The notes: generated by a model from the sequence alone, not told the origin. DNA of 64,000 nucleotides from Apricaphanius iberus (GCA_028564705.1 JAPXFQ010001664.1:620001-684000); one strand, 5' to 3'. Positions 32,887-47,800 are shown, counted from the first letter of the stretch. A program made the numbers and translations.

Positions 32887-35800
32887 GTACAGAAACCAAC
32901 CCACAACTATTTTAACTTTGACTGCTTGTTTAATGAGGTGCAGTCTAGTTCCTTTTTCCCTTCATGACAGAATATCCTCCATAACATCAATGCACAATGA
33001 ATCAGGTATGTTAAAGAAGGGAAACATCTCCGACCTGCAGGATAGTGGCCCTTGAGGACTGGAGTTGCCCACCCCTGCTGTATAGGGAGCTTAAGTCTGC
33101 CCATGGTTCCCCTGGCCAGAAAAAAATAAAAAATAGAACTCAATGGAGCGATAAAAGTTATTTTTTGGTCCTTTGTCTTAGGTCCTGAATTACACATATG
33201 TTTTACCGCAGTTTAAAGGATAACTAACAATGTGCGTTTTGACTGTTTGACAATAAATTTGGGATTTATTTGACTGTAAATATGTGCAATTAAAATGTCT
33301 ACAAATCATAGGTTGCAGAGACCTTGTAGAGCTTCTCCTCCATGCTGGCTCTCACTGACCGACTGTTTCTCCCCCAGCATAGCTGCTACTTTCCAAATGG
33401 ACAGATTTATAGAGCTTTTCTCCATGCGTAATGCTTCTTCCTTTGTCATTAAAGTCACAGCCACAAAGTCACACAAAAGTCATAAAGCCGCGGTTTCTCT
33501 GCATCAAAATGTGTCTTTCAAAGTCAGACATAATATGTACGATCCACGGTGCATTTCAAACGGGACCAGAAAATAACTTTGCTCCATAGACTCTCTCTCT
33601 TTCTTTCTTTTTTATTCATACGGGACGCATGGATAGGAAGTATCAGGACATTTTTACACATAACAGCATTCATTTAGGCTTCAGACCACAGCTGATTTAT
33701 TGAAACAGCAAACAAAAATGAGTGAATTAAACTTTTAAAGTTTGCATATGGAACATTGTCATTAAAAAATACATTCACAGGGCTTTTAGAGGGATGCAGA
33801 ATGAAAGTAAATTTCCTTAAAAAAATATATTTGAATTAAAATATAATACACATTACAAACTGGCATGTAATGCTGTTATGTTTCCAATTACTAGCCAGTA
33901 GCGGCCGCAGGTTGCCAGATATGGTCTCTATGATCCAACTATAGGGTACTGGGAAGAATGGTGGACTCCGCAAGTCTAGCAACTGCTTCAGAGCCCAGGA
34001 GATGTTATCCATTTCAGGAGAGGAGTGACTGCAAAAGAAAGCTCGAACAGAAACTAGAGTCGGAGGCGCTTCCAGAAATGTTTCATAGGGGTGGCCAGAT
34101 GGGGCCACTTATTTTTCAATTATATTTGGCAAATGGTCAGAGCTGGACCCCAAGCGAACTAAGCGCTTCCTTTGAGCCTCCCAAACCCATCCGAGGGCCC
34201 TGCACAAATGTTGAAATTGAAAAGACTACATATCTTACAATTTATGAAAATGTGAATATTACTCCATTTGATTTAGTTTTGCTTAAGTGTAGATTATTTA
34301 AAAACAATTTCTGTTGTTTAAATGTTTGCAAAGTAACTAGGCAAGTTTCTTTGTAAGTAATTTTATTCTTTTTTAATTAATATTCTATTTGTATTTAAAA
34401 ATGGTGCAAAAATATTTAAATCAAATACATTTAAAGCAGTAAAAATGTATATATTGTACCAATTAATTGAGAAAAAAAAACATTTTAATTATATTTAAAT
34501 ATTTTAATTAAAGGAAAACAAAAATTAAAATAACTTTTTAATATTCATTGTTTGATTGTTGTGTTACCATTGTAACAATATGATGCTTTAGTTTAACCTT
34601 TCTATTTTCTTTGAGCTTCAGATTGTCTCAAATAATATTAAGAATTACCTCTAATTGATTTTCAGGATCAGCCAAATAAGCTCTGCCTACTTTCGCAGAT
34701 TAGACCAAATCTTGATTGAAACGCTGCATTGTGGGTAGGGGTCTTAACAGAAAGGGGGGCCCTTTGAGTCAAAATCTGCTTAAGGCCCCATAAGACTTTT
34801 GGCCGGTCCTGCATAAGGTGTACATTTATTGTAAAAACAACAGTTACTGGGGGAAAAGCAGATACCAACAACTTTAATGAACTCCCTGTTCACTAATTTA
34901 TCATAATCAGAACTTAAGTAAGTTTAGAGAGGCAAAATCAGTTATTCTGATGGAATAATAATAGTAACCCCCTCTCATAATTATCAATTATAGCTGTAAT
35001 AATGGCCTATAGTTATTTATTTCTATTCAGACTAATAAAACTCAAGTACTATAAACATGAATCACAAAGCTTTAGGTGATTATATCGTAATTCAATGATG
35101 CTCTGTCTGTTTCTCTCCTCCATCCTCCTCCTCCTCTTCACTAAGCATCTGTTGCTCTCCTGTCATCTATTTCACTCTTCTTAAAATAAGAAGACTTTCT
35201 CTTCATTATCTGAAATGACTGCACTCTTGTCTAAATGTTTCATAACAGTATACTGTAACCATCTAGCACTTAAAAAGCACAAGTCACAACACATTTCCCA
35301 ATCTTCTTTTACTAAAGAATATTTTCGACTTAACTACTCACCTGTAACCTTTTTTCGTCTTGTTTAACTCTTAACTTTTGTGCTCAGCTGTTTCTATGTG
35401 AGCTTCGCAACAACAGCTGGGGGGGAGCAGGGAGGGAGGGAGGGAGTTGCGCTGCGGGCGGAGGAGAAGGCTGGCTGCGATCGTGGGTCTGGAGCATCTT
35501 ACCTGCCTGGCTGTGTATTAGGGATGAAATGCACAACTGATGCCACTAAAATTTATCATCAGGGGGTGGCCACAAGTCAGCGGCCACCCCCTGATGACGC
35601 CATTGACTAGAATAGTTTTAGGTGACGCCTAACTAGATGGACCCACATAAAACATTTCTACGGCATCTTTCCTCCTGGATCGGTAAGCTAGCTCATTTGC
35701 TAATGTTAGCTGTCAGTTAAACTCCTCTAAAAGAACATTCCTCACTGGACACAGTTCAGGTGGTTACTGGGTGTATGAGCAGCGAACCTGGCAACTAAAC

Positions 35801-38800
35801 ATCTGGATTGATGTTTTAATTGTTGTAACTACAACCTAGATAAACTAGATGTCGCTAACGTCTCCATGTTCTATATCCAACCATTAACTGAGATTACCAC
35901 AGTTTGGTTCTTTTTTGTATAAATACTGCATTTAATTGTATTACTGGTTTCCTTTAATGCTATAGGAGCGTTGGCTCTTTTTTTGAACAAGTTTATTGAA
36001 ATTCTTTATGTATCTTTCAGAAGTGCATGTGGGACGTCAGACTCTTGGTGTAGACTGACAAAGTCTGGCTCACAGTGTCCCATTGAATTCATCCCAGAGG
36101 TGTTCGATCCGCTCAGAGTCAGAACTAGGTTCAAACCAGTCAAGTTCTCTCACACTAAACTCACTCAGGTGTCCCTTTTTATGGAGTTTGTTTTTTACAC
36201 ACATGCACAGTCATGTAGGAACTGGGAGAGTCTCCCCTGAACTCTAACCACGACGTTGGCAGCATAAAATAGTCTGAATGTCTTGGTGTCCTGAAGAAGC
36301 AAGGAGCTGTGCCCAGCTCCACACCATCATTCTCCCTCCAGCACACCGGTCAGTCAGACTAGTTTCATTCTCCTGGATACTGCATAACCTAAACTCCTCG
36401 ATTTGATTCCCTGTTATTGTACTTGGCAGTGCATCAAGTGAAAAACAATGAGCTCTGAATTATGTGACCTATTATGCAGGTCTTCACTCGGAAGATAACG
36501 TCTGAACACCTAGCATCTATTCATTTGGAGCACTTCCAAATATTACAGTGAAACCTTTCATCTATCTTTTATGGGGCAGATTTGACCGTATGGGCTCTGG
36601 AGGGCCCCTCTTCATTGATATCACCTGGCACCCAGCAGGAGACCCAGGCTCAGACAAAGAGACCTCCTCCATGATGATTGCTAGTACAGCAGTGAACTAC
36701 TGCGGCCTGGAAAGCGTCCTCCACCTAACCTGCTGCAACCAAACCAAGGAGAAGATCACAGGCTACCTGGCTAAGGCAAAACATCTGGGCCTGAAGAACA
36801 TCATGGCCCTAAGAGGAGGTATGGCATCTGACAACGCTCTCATATCTAGTGCCTAGGAAAGGTAGTATTCTCCTCACCTTATCTCCACGCCTCTGGAGAT
36901 AATGGCTTCATCAGCATGTGCCTTTAAATTCCTAGAAAGCAGAGCAAAGTTTAATTTAGATTTCTAAGAAGTTACATGACTGAACAAGCTCTCTGAGCTG
37001 CTGAGAACTGCTCCAGCTGGATCTACACTATCTGGCTATGGCTGGGCGATTATGAAAATAAAATAATCACAATTATTTTCACCATATTAAAAAATCTCAC
37101 TTTTCGATTTGATTTTTGTCTTCTCAACACAATAATAATAAAAACAATTATGTATAGCCTTCACTATTAATGTCACATAAGGAGCTAAGAACATTACATC
37201 ACTTCAAAACTGCGTGGGGGGATGATGGGCCTTCAGCTGATTAAATAGGTTGGTTGTATTACTTAGCTTTGTTAAAACGGTCCATCTACAGATTTTACAG
37301 GTCAGTTTAGTCTGGCTGCTCTCCACTCTTAAATAACCAAACCATTTCCAAACTACTGAACTCACAATGCCACTTCTCTCCACAATGTCATGGCCGTGTT
37401 CTCTTCTGTGCTCAGTGTCAAAAATTTGGTCATCTTTATCATCCTCCCTGTTGTCCATTTTCCTTCAAAATTCTTCACCAGCTGTACACCTTGACACGGC
37501 ACCTTCCTTTTACTTACCAGCATGGCCCTGCTGCTTTTAACTACTCAGTTTTTTTCCAACTTGATTAGCCAGTTACTTTGACAACAAGGCAGTGCTTTGA
37601 CTGGATTGGTCAGCTGGCATTATGATTAAAAAAACACCATGCGATTATTGCAATTCTGATTAAAATTTGATGAATTGCTGAGCTTTCATAACCTTCTTAG
37701 CTAACTTATTTCTCTGAGCTTATGGTATCCCAAAGTCTGGCCTTCTCTTGTCTGACTAAATGTCTGCCCGTCAAGTTTAGAAAGATGTTGCAAAGTTTGA
37801 GTGCATTCTTTTTGACAAAGAATGATGTGATATTCATAAAGAATGAACTAAACATTTCCAAGCCTAAATTTAGAGTTGCAAAAACTGACAGAAGAAATGT
37901 TAAAAACAGGCTTCTAAACAGACTACTGCTTTCAGAATAACAAAGCTGTTTGGTGTTTAGTCTTTATCACTTTCAACCTGAAGTACCGGATTAGTAATAT
38001 ATCTAAAGTGTGTGCGGTAACGATATCTATTGCGATATATTATTCTCTTATGCGTATTTACATTTAAATGACTGTTTATGAACATTCTCACTTTCTGATA
38101 TTTTGCAGCAGTTTCAAAACTTAATGCAATGCATTTAGAAAATATTTTTTAAAAATCCGAAAAATGCAGCACAGAAATTCTCACATGAATAAAGATTAGA
38201 TTAAAGGTAGATGTTATGAAAACACAAAGTTCAAAATTGTCTCCTATTCTGGTCACTAATGAATCACACAAAAATATATTTCTGCTCATATCTGAATTAA
38301 TAATGCTTCTAGTTAAACATTTATTTTCCATTAAATGGAAAGTGGCAGATATTAAACTAGCAATATCTTTTGTAAATACAAAAACTGAACATCATTTATT
38401 ATCCTGCGTAGGCACAGCTTGATGACATCATCAAAATATGCAGTCACGGTAGACTGGTGTTATGGTAAAATTATTTCAAGATCAGGTCTATTTATTGATT
38501 AGTAATTATTAGTAAAGGCATCTGGGGAATATGGCATAATTTTGGAACTCAGTGAAGAGACTGAAGTTGAAGAAGACATTTAACCTACTCTGGTCTAACT
38601 GAAGGACTCCTCTTATTATTGTTAAGCCTGTAGAGTAGGCCAAAGCTCTGGAAGCTGGGACAGGCAAGCAGGAACGACCTGTTAGACATGGGAGAGCAGA
38701 AACATCTGGAGAGGGCCCTTTGTATTCGGATCTGGCCATAATAAATATTTGAACATTTCTAGTAGAGGCTGATTTCTCATCCTTCTGGAGGTCTGTGATG

Positions 38801-41800
38801 TCAGCCGGTATAGTCAAACTGTCTACCTTTGGCTAAATTTATCAAATTTCAACTTCATATCATTTACAGATCATTAAATTGGAATGTCAGGAACAAGTTG
38901 ATTTATTTCAGTAAGTCCTTTCAAAAAGTAAAACTTGTATTTTACATTCATTCATCGCACACATGGTGATATATTTCAAATGTTTATTTCTTTTAATTCT
39001 GGTGATTGTAATTGACAACTAATGAAATTCCCAATTTCAGAGAATTTGAACATCAATTAAGACCAATGCATAAAAAATATTTTTATAAATGTTGGCCAAC
39101 TAAAAAGCATGAGCATGTGCAGCACTCAATAGTAAATTTGGGCTTCTTTTGGCCTGGATTACTGCAGCAATGCAGCGTGGCATGGAGCCGATCAGTCTGT
39201 GGCTCTGCTCAGGTGTTATGAGAGCCCACGTTGCTCTGATAGTGGCTTTCAGCTATTCTGAATTGTTAGCTCTGGTCTATTGCTTCTTCCTCTTTACAAA
39301 ATCCAATATTTGGGACTTTCATTAATCAACTTTTTCATGATGTTCTAATTTTATTCCCAGCAGCTGTATTTTGCCCACTATTTGGGGATATGACAAAAAT
39401 GTATCATAATGTATTTTACAGAAAAAGGAGGATCAGGATTTTATTACAATTTCCCTTCATTCAATTCAATTCAGTTTATTTATATAGCGCCGTTTCACAA
39501 CAGATGTCATCTCAAGGCACTTTACAAGAAGAGTTATTACAATACAATGTTTAATTTAGAAATTAGAGAACCACAGAAGATTGCGTCGTGTAATTCTCAG
39601 CAATCCCTCACACTGAGCAAGCACGAAGCGACAGTGGAAAGGAAAAACTCCCTTTTAACAGGAAGAAACCTCCGGCAGAACCAGGCTCAGCACAAGCGGT
39701 CATCTGCCGAGACCGTCTGTGGTTTGGAGAATACAGAACAGAGACACAGAACAGAGACACAGAAAGAACAACACAACTGATGCAGAAGTTTGTTGCAGGA
39801 CGTGGAGAACTTTCCGTCACTGCAATGCCATCTTAGTCAGGGTCGTCAAGCAGGGCGGGTCAGGAGCACCTACTGTAGGAAGAGACTAAGAGAAAACAGG
39901 TTAGCGCTTGAATTGACAGCACATCATGCAGTTGGGGAGAAGTAGGAGAGAAAGTAGGAACAGACCCTAATAATGTCCTCCAACAGCCTAGCTAAAGCAG
40001 CATAGCTACTAACATTAACCTGTCTCCTAGCTACTAGGAGACCTAGCTACTAACACTCTCTACTTGGCTTACATTAACCTATCTCTACCTAGCTACTCTA
40101 CCTCTTCATATCCCTTTCTAGCTTTTGACACTCTACCTGGCTACTAACATTAACCTGTCTCTTCCTAGCTACCTGTCTAACCTGTCTCTAACTACCTATT
40201 AACATATCTCTAACTGTAAGCTTTGTCAAAGAGGAAAGTTTTAAGCCTAGTTTTAAAGATAGACAAATTGTCTGCTTCACGAACCAACCCTGGGAGCTGG
40301 TTCCATAGGAGGGGAGCCTGATAGCTGAAAGATCTGCCACCCATTCTACTTTTAGAAATCCTAGGAACTACCAGTAAACCTGCAGTCTGAGAGCGAAGGT
40401 CTCTGTTAGGAACATATGGAACAATCAGGTCTCTTATGTATGATGGAGCTAGATTATTAAGGGCTTTATATGTCAGAAGGAGGATCTTGAATTCTATTCT
40501 AGATTTTACTGGGAGCCAGTGAAGAGAAGCTAAAACAGGGGAAATGTGATCTCTTCTTCTTTTATTCATCAGAATCCTAGCAGCAGCATTTTGGACTAAC
40601 TGAAGACTTTTAATTGTTTTCTGTGGACTACCTGATAATAAAGAGTTACAGTAATCCAGTCTTGAAGTAACAAAGGCATGGACTAGTTTTTCAGCATCAT
40701 TCCTGGACAGGATGGTTCTAATTTTTGTAATATTCCTAAGGTGAAAAAAGGAAATCCTAGAGACTTCTTTAATGTGAGATCTAAATGACATATCTTGGTC
40801 AAAAATAACACCGAGGTTCTTTGCTTTATTACTGGAGGCTAATTTAATGCCGTCCAGGTGAAGGGGCTGACTAAGTAGTTTCTTTTTCAGAGATTCTGGT
40901 CCAAAGACGACAACTTCTGTTTTATCAGAATTCAGAAGCAAGAAGTTTAGAGTCATCCAAGTTTTTATGTCTTCCAGACATGCCTGTAGTCTACCTAACT
41001 GATTGGATTCATCAGGATTTATGGATAGATATAGCTGTGTATCATCTGCATAACTATGGAAATTTATCCCATGCTGCCTAATTATTTTACCAATAGGAAG
41101 CATATATATAGTAAAAAGAATCGGCCCAAGCACTGAACCCTGTAGTACTCCGCAAGTAACTATTGAGTTGAGTTTAGTTGTATAGCCAAAATATATCCAA
41201 TCATTTTGACACAGCGCACTTCAAACCATCTTCTAATTAACTTAAATCAGAAATCTGCAACTTTACAGCCCAAAGAGCTTTTCTGCCATCAGTCCTGCCA
41301 AATAAAACTTTAGGAATTTGTTTTCATTTTTAATCAAAGTTCATAAAGACCTGTTTAAACGACAAAGAAGTCAGACTTATGCGTCTTCTGTTTTCAGTTT
41401 ATTTAACCATTTCAGGACTAGAACGTCTTTATGACCATGGAGCTCAGCTGGAGGAGGGAAAATGCATTAGTGATACTTTGAGGATATATTTTATACAATA
41501 CAATGTTATGTTAACAAAAGTACAACAGTTGGCTGGTTCATAGGATGATTTAGGCTGTCTGGCCCCAACAAGATCATTATGTAGACACTGTGTTGTCAAT
41601 GTATAACTATAAATTTTATTTCCATTTTGAGTAAAACTTGCAAACATGAGAATGCGCATGATGCTGTAGCGCTGCCCGTCATCAAACGTGGCTGGCATTA
41701 AACAATGTCTGTCTTTAGATCCAGTGGGAGACGACTGGGAGGAGGAGGAAGGCGGCTTCAGCTATGCAGTTGACCTTGTTAAACACATTCGATCGGAGTT

Positions 41801-44800
41801 TGAGGAGTACTTTGACATTTGTGTTGCTGGTAAGTTTTCACACTGCTGGAAAGAGTCTTCTAGATTCCACTCATCAGGATAGCTGGATGATTAAGCGTTT
41901 CCTTATCCAGGGTGTCTCTAAATACAAGATTTGATTAAGCATAAGGTGCAGAAATTCCTATTTGGAATTAGATTGTCCTGCTGATTTGCTGCAGAGTTCA
42001 GAGCCGGGGTTCATGTTTTCTACAATGTCTTCACCCCTTAAACTCTTCTAATCAATCAAACTAATCTGTACTTGCAGTTGTTTTATGCAGAGTTTGTGTG
42101 CAGGCTACCCTACGGGCCACCCTGAGGCAGAAAGCTATGAGAAGGATCAGCAGCACCTGAAGGAGAAAGTTGATGCTGGGGCAGACTTTGTCATCACGCA
42201 GCTGTTCTTCAGGGCTGACACGTTCCTGAAGTTCCTGGAGGACTGCAGGGCGATCGGGATTACATGTCCCATCCTTCCTGGAATTTTCCCCATTCAGGTA
42301 ATGAGGAGCTCTTCCAGGAAGCTGTAAATCATCACCATGAACCCTTTAACGCATTTTCCTCTGAGGCATTCTTTTTTCAGCTGCCAAAAACCTTTCATTT
42401 CAGATTTTTAGTCACCTCTTTTTTAGATAAAATGGTGCATTACCATGTTGTGCATAAAAGCTGTGAAATCCATCTATTAAAAAGAGTTCATAATGTACAT
42501 TTAGCTAAGAGTCAAAGTTATAAATGACCCAACATGTGTGATGATGGACCTTTTGAGGCCCAGTGTGTAACATGCAGTGGAATCTGTAGACAAGTTGACC
42601 AATCCTGGTGGTTTGTTGTCTTTAAATAGGAAAAGAAACCCCCAACTCTTTCCTGAACACTTCGTACATGTTCAGTACAAGATCTGATTTTAGTTTCACC
42701 TGATCATCAAATGTAACCTAGCGTAGAAGAAAATGTACATCTCTTGTACACCTTTAAATCAGTCCTCAGAAGAAATGCAGCAGATGTTGAGCTATTAAAC
42801 AAATGCATTTGGTGATTGAGGTCATTTTCACACCTTGATGGTCTGTAGACTGTTTGATTGGGGACAATAATTTCAACATTGCTCTTTTTTAGCTGTTGCA
42901 AGTGCATTCGTTTACTCTTTGTCTAACAAACCTAACCTTTCAAGCAACATATTGACCTCCTCACCTGTGGTGGCACTGCACCAAGAAGTGCAGAGCACAG
43001 GGAGACTTCCTTTTCTGTGAAATGTAAGCAAACAGTGAGGAGCATTAGATTTGAGCTGTTTCAGGATTATTCTATTGCAATTGGCAAATGCGCAGGACAA
43101 ATACATCTCCAGCATGACTCCAGCATGAGCAGAGACCGAGGCAGAGTTCTTCTCACGGGGTCGTTTTGGTTTTATTTACCCAGAATGCCCTGCGCTATAA
43201 ACTTTTTCCTACTCTTGGAGCCTCCTTAGTCTGCTTTGGATTCACATTTATAATCGAACAGTACCAGAGTTCACTTCAACTGATGCGAGAGCTAGATTTT
43301 TTTGGCGGACCAGAGCTCCTTTTTTTGGCTTTGGTTTGCACAGAGTTCGATTGCACATTTGCACATTCTTACTTTCTCAAACAAACCATATTTTCTGGCC
43401 GAACAAACTAAAGTTCTATTAAAGCGTACTAAACAGGACTGATGTGAGTTCTCCGTTAAGATCCAATCAGAAGTAACCAGAGGATTGAACCTGGCACAGT
43501 GGGAACGTTGAGCTCTGTTTGGAAGCATTTGTTTGGATACACATTTTTTTCACCTTTTGTCTTTGCATAGAAAATGCAGAAGTGCCATATTCTTTTTACA
43601 GTTTAAGGATTAATGTTAAGGCCAATGAAGAAATGTCCTGGGCTCTGTTTGTTATATTAGACATCCACTGTAATGTAACTGGAATTGTATGTGTATTTTC
43701 CAGGGATACCAGTCTTTACGTCAGCTTGTTAAGCTGTCTAAACTTGAAGTACCAGAAGAGATCACCAAAGTCATTGAACCCATCAAAGACAATGACGCTG
43801 CCATCCGGAACTATGGAATCCATCAGGCAGTGGAGATGTGTCGCGTCCTGCTAGACAGCGGAAAGGTCCCCGGCCTCCACTTCTACACACTAAATCGAGA
43901 AGTCGCAACCATGGAAGTCCTGCGACAGCTGGGCCTCTGGATAGAAGACCCAAGGTCAGTCCAAAATCTACTGGTGGCTGATGGTGCGTTCTATTTACCT
44001 CGGAGGTCGGAACTCGGAGCTGGGTTTGATGTCACGCCCAAGTAAACAGCATTACAGTAATGTTGGCTTATAAATTGGGTTTCCAATATGGCGATGCCCA
44101 GGTAGCTGTAGTATCTCTTAAAAACAATTTTTTTAGCTATACATTCCATATACAAACACTCCTTTTATTTTGTTCAAATTAGAGTTGCAGGGTCTGCCTG
44201 TAAAATGAATTTTAAAATAGACGTTTTTCCACCACAGTTAGTATTGTTGATGTGAGGAGTGGCCATATTGAAAGTCAAAGTCGGAGCAAAAAAAAAAATC
44301 TCAGGCTTTCTGAGTGGGAACTCCGACCTTAGAGGGCGTTTTAGTTGATTTTTCAGAAGTTCCTTGTTCCAAGTACAAATAGAACGCAAATAGAGTGCGG
44401 TTCTTTCCTGAAATTCAGAAAAATCCTTCCTTATACCTTAGATTTGTGGTCTGCATTCTTCTCCCAGTCTGAGAAAGACTTATTAATGTAGCCTGTGAGC
44501 ATCACGATCACATCATAACCAGTAAGAGGAAAACCAGCTGCATATAAAATCTCACCAGGCTGTTTTTTTGTTACAACGTAAATTAGGTGATGTTGCCTAC
44601 AGAAGGAGCGCAGCTTCAACTGAAGTATTGACGATATCCCAGTAATAAAATATTAACTGTCTATACTTGAGCTGTCCCTCTGATGTACTCATTCCTGATC
44701 CTATAAATTTGCGTCACTCCCAGAGAGAATCTCAACATTTTGAGTTCTGTAACCTCCAGTTCTGCTTCGTGTCTTTTCCTTATTGTCTCTCCATTGTCTC

Positions 44801-47800
44801 TCATTGTCTTCTCATTACTGTCTCCAGACCGTACAACATTGCTGGTCTCCCTACAGGGCTTTCCACATAGACACAGACTAGCCAGGAATAATATGAAAGT
44901 AGCCAGCTTGTGCACTACTGTCTTGTACACATTTCGCTTCATTTTTGTGTTACAACCTGCCTGGCTAGGGGTCAGGGGTTGTAACAAAATACCCTGTAGA
45001 CAGATTGTAAAAGTAAAGGAACAAAGGAGTTTAATCAGAAAACAAAACAAAAAAGGTACATAAAAAATGGTCTTAAACAAAACTGACAAGAGCTTAAGGT
45101 TTCTACAATTCTACATTCTCTCCCTCCTTACTATCCAACCTAGCATACAGGTCATCATATGCCCTTTGTTTGGCATTTGCCACCTCTACCTTCACCATGC
45201 GCTGCATCTCCCTGTACTCCTGTCTGCTCTCCTCAGTCCTCTCAGTGTCCCACTTCTTCTTAGCTAGCTTATTTCTCTGTATATGTTCCTAGACTTTGTT
45301 GTCCCACCCCCGAGTCTCCTCATCTACCTTCCTCCTTCCAGGTGACACCCTCCTACCTGTCTCCCTAATCATATTAGCCGTAGCTGTCCAGTCATCAGGG
45401 AATACCTCCTTGCCACCAAGAGCCGGCCTCAACTCCTCCCTGAAAAACCTCACAGCACTCTTTTTTCAGTTTCCACCACTTGGTCCTCTGCTCTGTCTTT
45501 GTTCTCTTCATCTTCTTCACCATCAGTTTCGTCCTACATAACACCATCTTATGCTGTCCAGCTACACTCTCACATACCACTACTTTGCAGTCACTAATCT
45601 CCTTCAGATCGCGTCTACATAAGATGTAGTCCACCTGATTGCTCCTACCTCCACTCTTATAAGTCCCCCTATGTTCCTGCCTCTTCTGGAAGAAAGTATT
45701 TACAACAGCCATTTCCATCCTTTTCACAAAGTCTACCACCATCTGTCCTTCATCATTCCTATCCTGGATACCAAACCTAGCTATTACTTCCTCATCACCT
45801 CTGTTCCCTTTACCAACATTTCCGTTAAAGTCTGCACCAATTACCACCCTCTCAACTCTCGGGATGCTCTGCATCAAATCATGTAGTTCACTCCAAAATT
45901 TCTGCTTCTCATCTACCTCACATCCTAACTGTGGGGCATAACCACTAACAACATTGATCTTTATTCCTTCCACTTCAATTTCAGAATGATCACCCTATCT
46001 CACACCCTTCTTAGCAAATTCCTCAGTATAGATATCTCCTACTCCATTTTTCTTTCCATCTACCCCATTGTAGAACAACTTGAACCGTTCTCCTAAGCTT
46101 CTAGCCCTGCTAACTTTCTACCAATGGCCGCTGGCTGCTCTGCTTTTTGACCGCATACCATGGAGGCCGCCATTGCTCCTCCCTTGCTGTAGTACCTCCA
46201 TTTGGCCGCTAGGCCCCCATTGAAAAGCATTGGACTTTAGACACGTTAAAAACAACTTTAATGCCTGGTGCCCATTTTTTTAAAACTTTCTATGGCTACA
46301 TATTCTTCCTGAGATAACGCTGGGCTCATAAAAAGCCTGGGCACCAGGCTGGTTTTCGTAAGATAATTTTTTGAAATCTTGCATAATTAATGAGGGGGCC
46401 GAGCCAAGTTTAGCATCAGAGCTAAAGACGCGGGAGCAGAATGGGCGTGATTACGACCAAACTACACGCCCATACACGCCCCACGAGGGCAGAGTCTACA
46501 GTGAAGATCCCGCCCCTATGCCCTTTTTAGGAACATGCTTCGTCAGAGCTGGGGGGGAGGAGTCTGTGAATCCGCCATGAATTCCCCCATGAAAGTGTGT
46601 CATTCTGGTAAACGGGGAGGAGTGAGGAGGCGCTGTCTATTCTTTTTTACAGTCTATGCTTTCCACTTGGTCTCCTAAACACATGGAATATCCAATTTCC
46701 TTCTCTGCATCATGTCCACCAGCTCTCTAGCTTTACCTGTCATAGTCCCAACATTCACAGTCCCTGCTCTTAATTCCACACCCTTTGAATGTCCTTTTCT
46801 CTCAGTCTACCAACACGCCTACCTCCTCTCCTTCTTCGACCAACGGTAGTCCAATTCTAACAGCACTCTATGGGTCAACAGCACCGGTGCAGGTCGTTAT
46901 TAACCTGGGCCTCGACCGATCCGCTATGGAGTTCATGTTTCTGATTTGCATGTTTGATTTGGCGTGGCACTGGAATTTTAGCCGTGGCACTTGCTGATGG
47001 AGAAGTATAAACTAGGCTTTAAGAAACATCTTCATTTCATGCAAGAAGGAAAAGGAAGCTAGCATGTAACTGGACTGAACTTACATTGCGCTTTTCTACT
47101 CATGCTCACCACTCAAAACACTGTACACGGGAGTCACAATCATCTATTCACACTCACAAAAACACACACATTAATACACTAACAAGCAGATCAATATACA
47201 ACTTAGTGAAGTATCTTCACCAGAGGCTTATAGACATGTGACAGGAGAATAGTGGAGGTCTTCATCAGAGAGCAATCCGATACTAGATCATGTTTGAACC
47301 TCCAGTGTGCTTGACTGGAGCTTTAAGGTTTTGCTCCTCAAAAGGCCACAATATTGCCCCTTTTCCACTAGGATCGGGTCAGCCCCATACGGTTTGGTTC
47401 AGCATGTTCCTGAATGGGATGGCTTTGTTTCATTACAATCTCAGGAGCAAAGCTGTAGCCGAGGAAATGAGAACGCCACGGGCTCACCGTGGCTTCTCTG
47501 TCCTGTCACATTCCCCAACTGGAAACTGCTCCACCCAGCATGTAAAACGCGATAACAGCCCCAATTGCAGCTACAATCCTCTTGGCGACCTGACAAAATC
47601 TGCACTCAGTCACAGTTTTCCGACGTTCAAGATGTCGAAGCTTAAACCAGGGTTATTGTTAACGAAAACAAAAAAATAACAAAAACTAGAAGTCTAAAAA
47701 TATGTTCGTCAACTGAAATAAGAATAAAAATGAGAATTTGAACCAAAACGAAAACAAAGTCAAACTGTAATGAGTGTTTCAAAACTAACTAAAACGAACT

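Larger units (their letters stand above)
39465..41150 (-). mobile_element. 5'-truncated L2-type LINE with long open ORF2 remainder
   Basis: On the minus strand, the 3' UTR runs from 39465 (TCAATTCAGTTTATTTATAT, the terminal GAATT zone) to about 40209 and contains a degenerate minisatellite. The ORF2 remainder 40210-41133 is open for 307 codons. Truncation falls within the CGVxQGSVLGP motif region near 41150. It lies in mthfr intron 3, opposite in direction to the gene. Confidence 0.92.

Noticed and set aside
39991..40215. A CRISPR-like array
   Set aside because: Units are degenerate and directly adjacent without unique spacers, and they lie in a LINE 3' UTR in a vertebrate genome.
45395..45973. 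A host gene similar to craniofacial development protein 2
   Set aside because: The residues are those of an RTE-type endonuclease, and the linker and reverse-transcriptase remnants of the same element follow in order.
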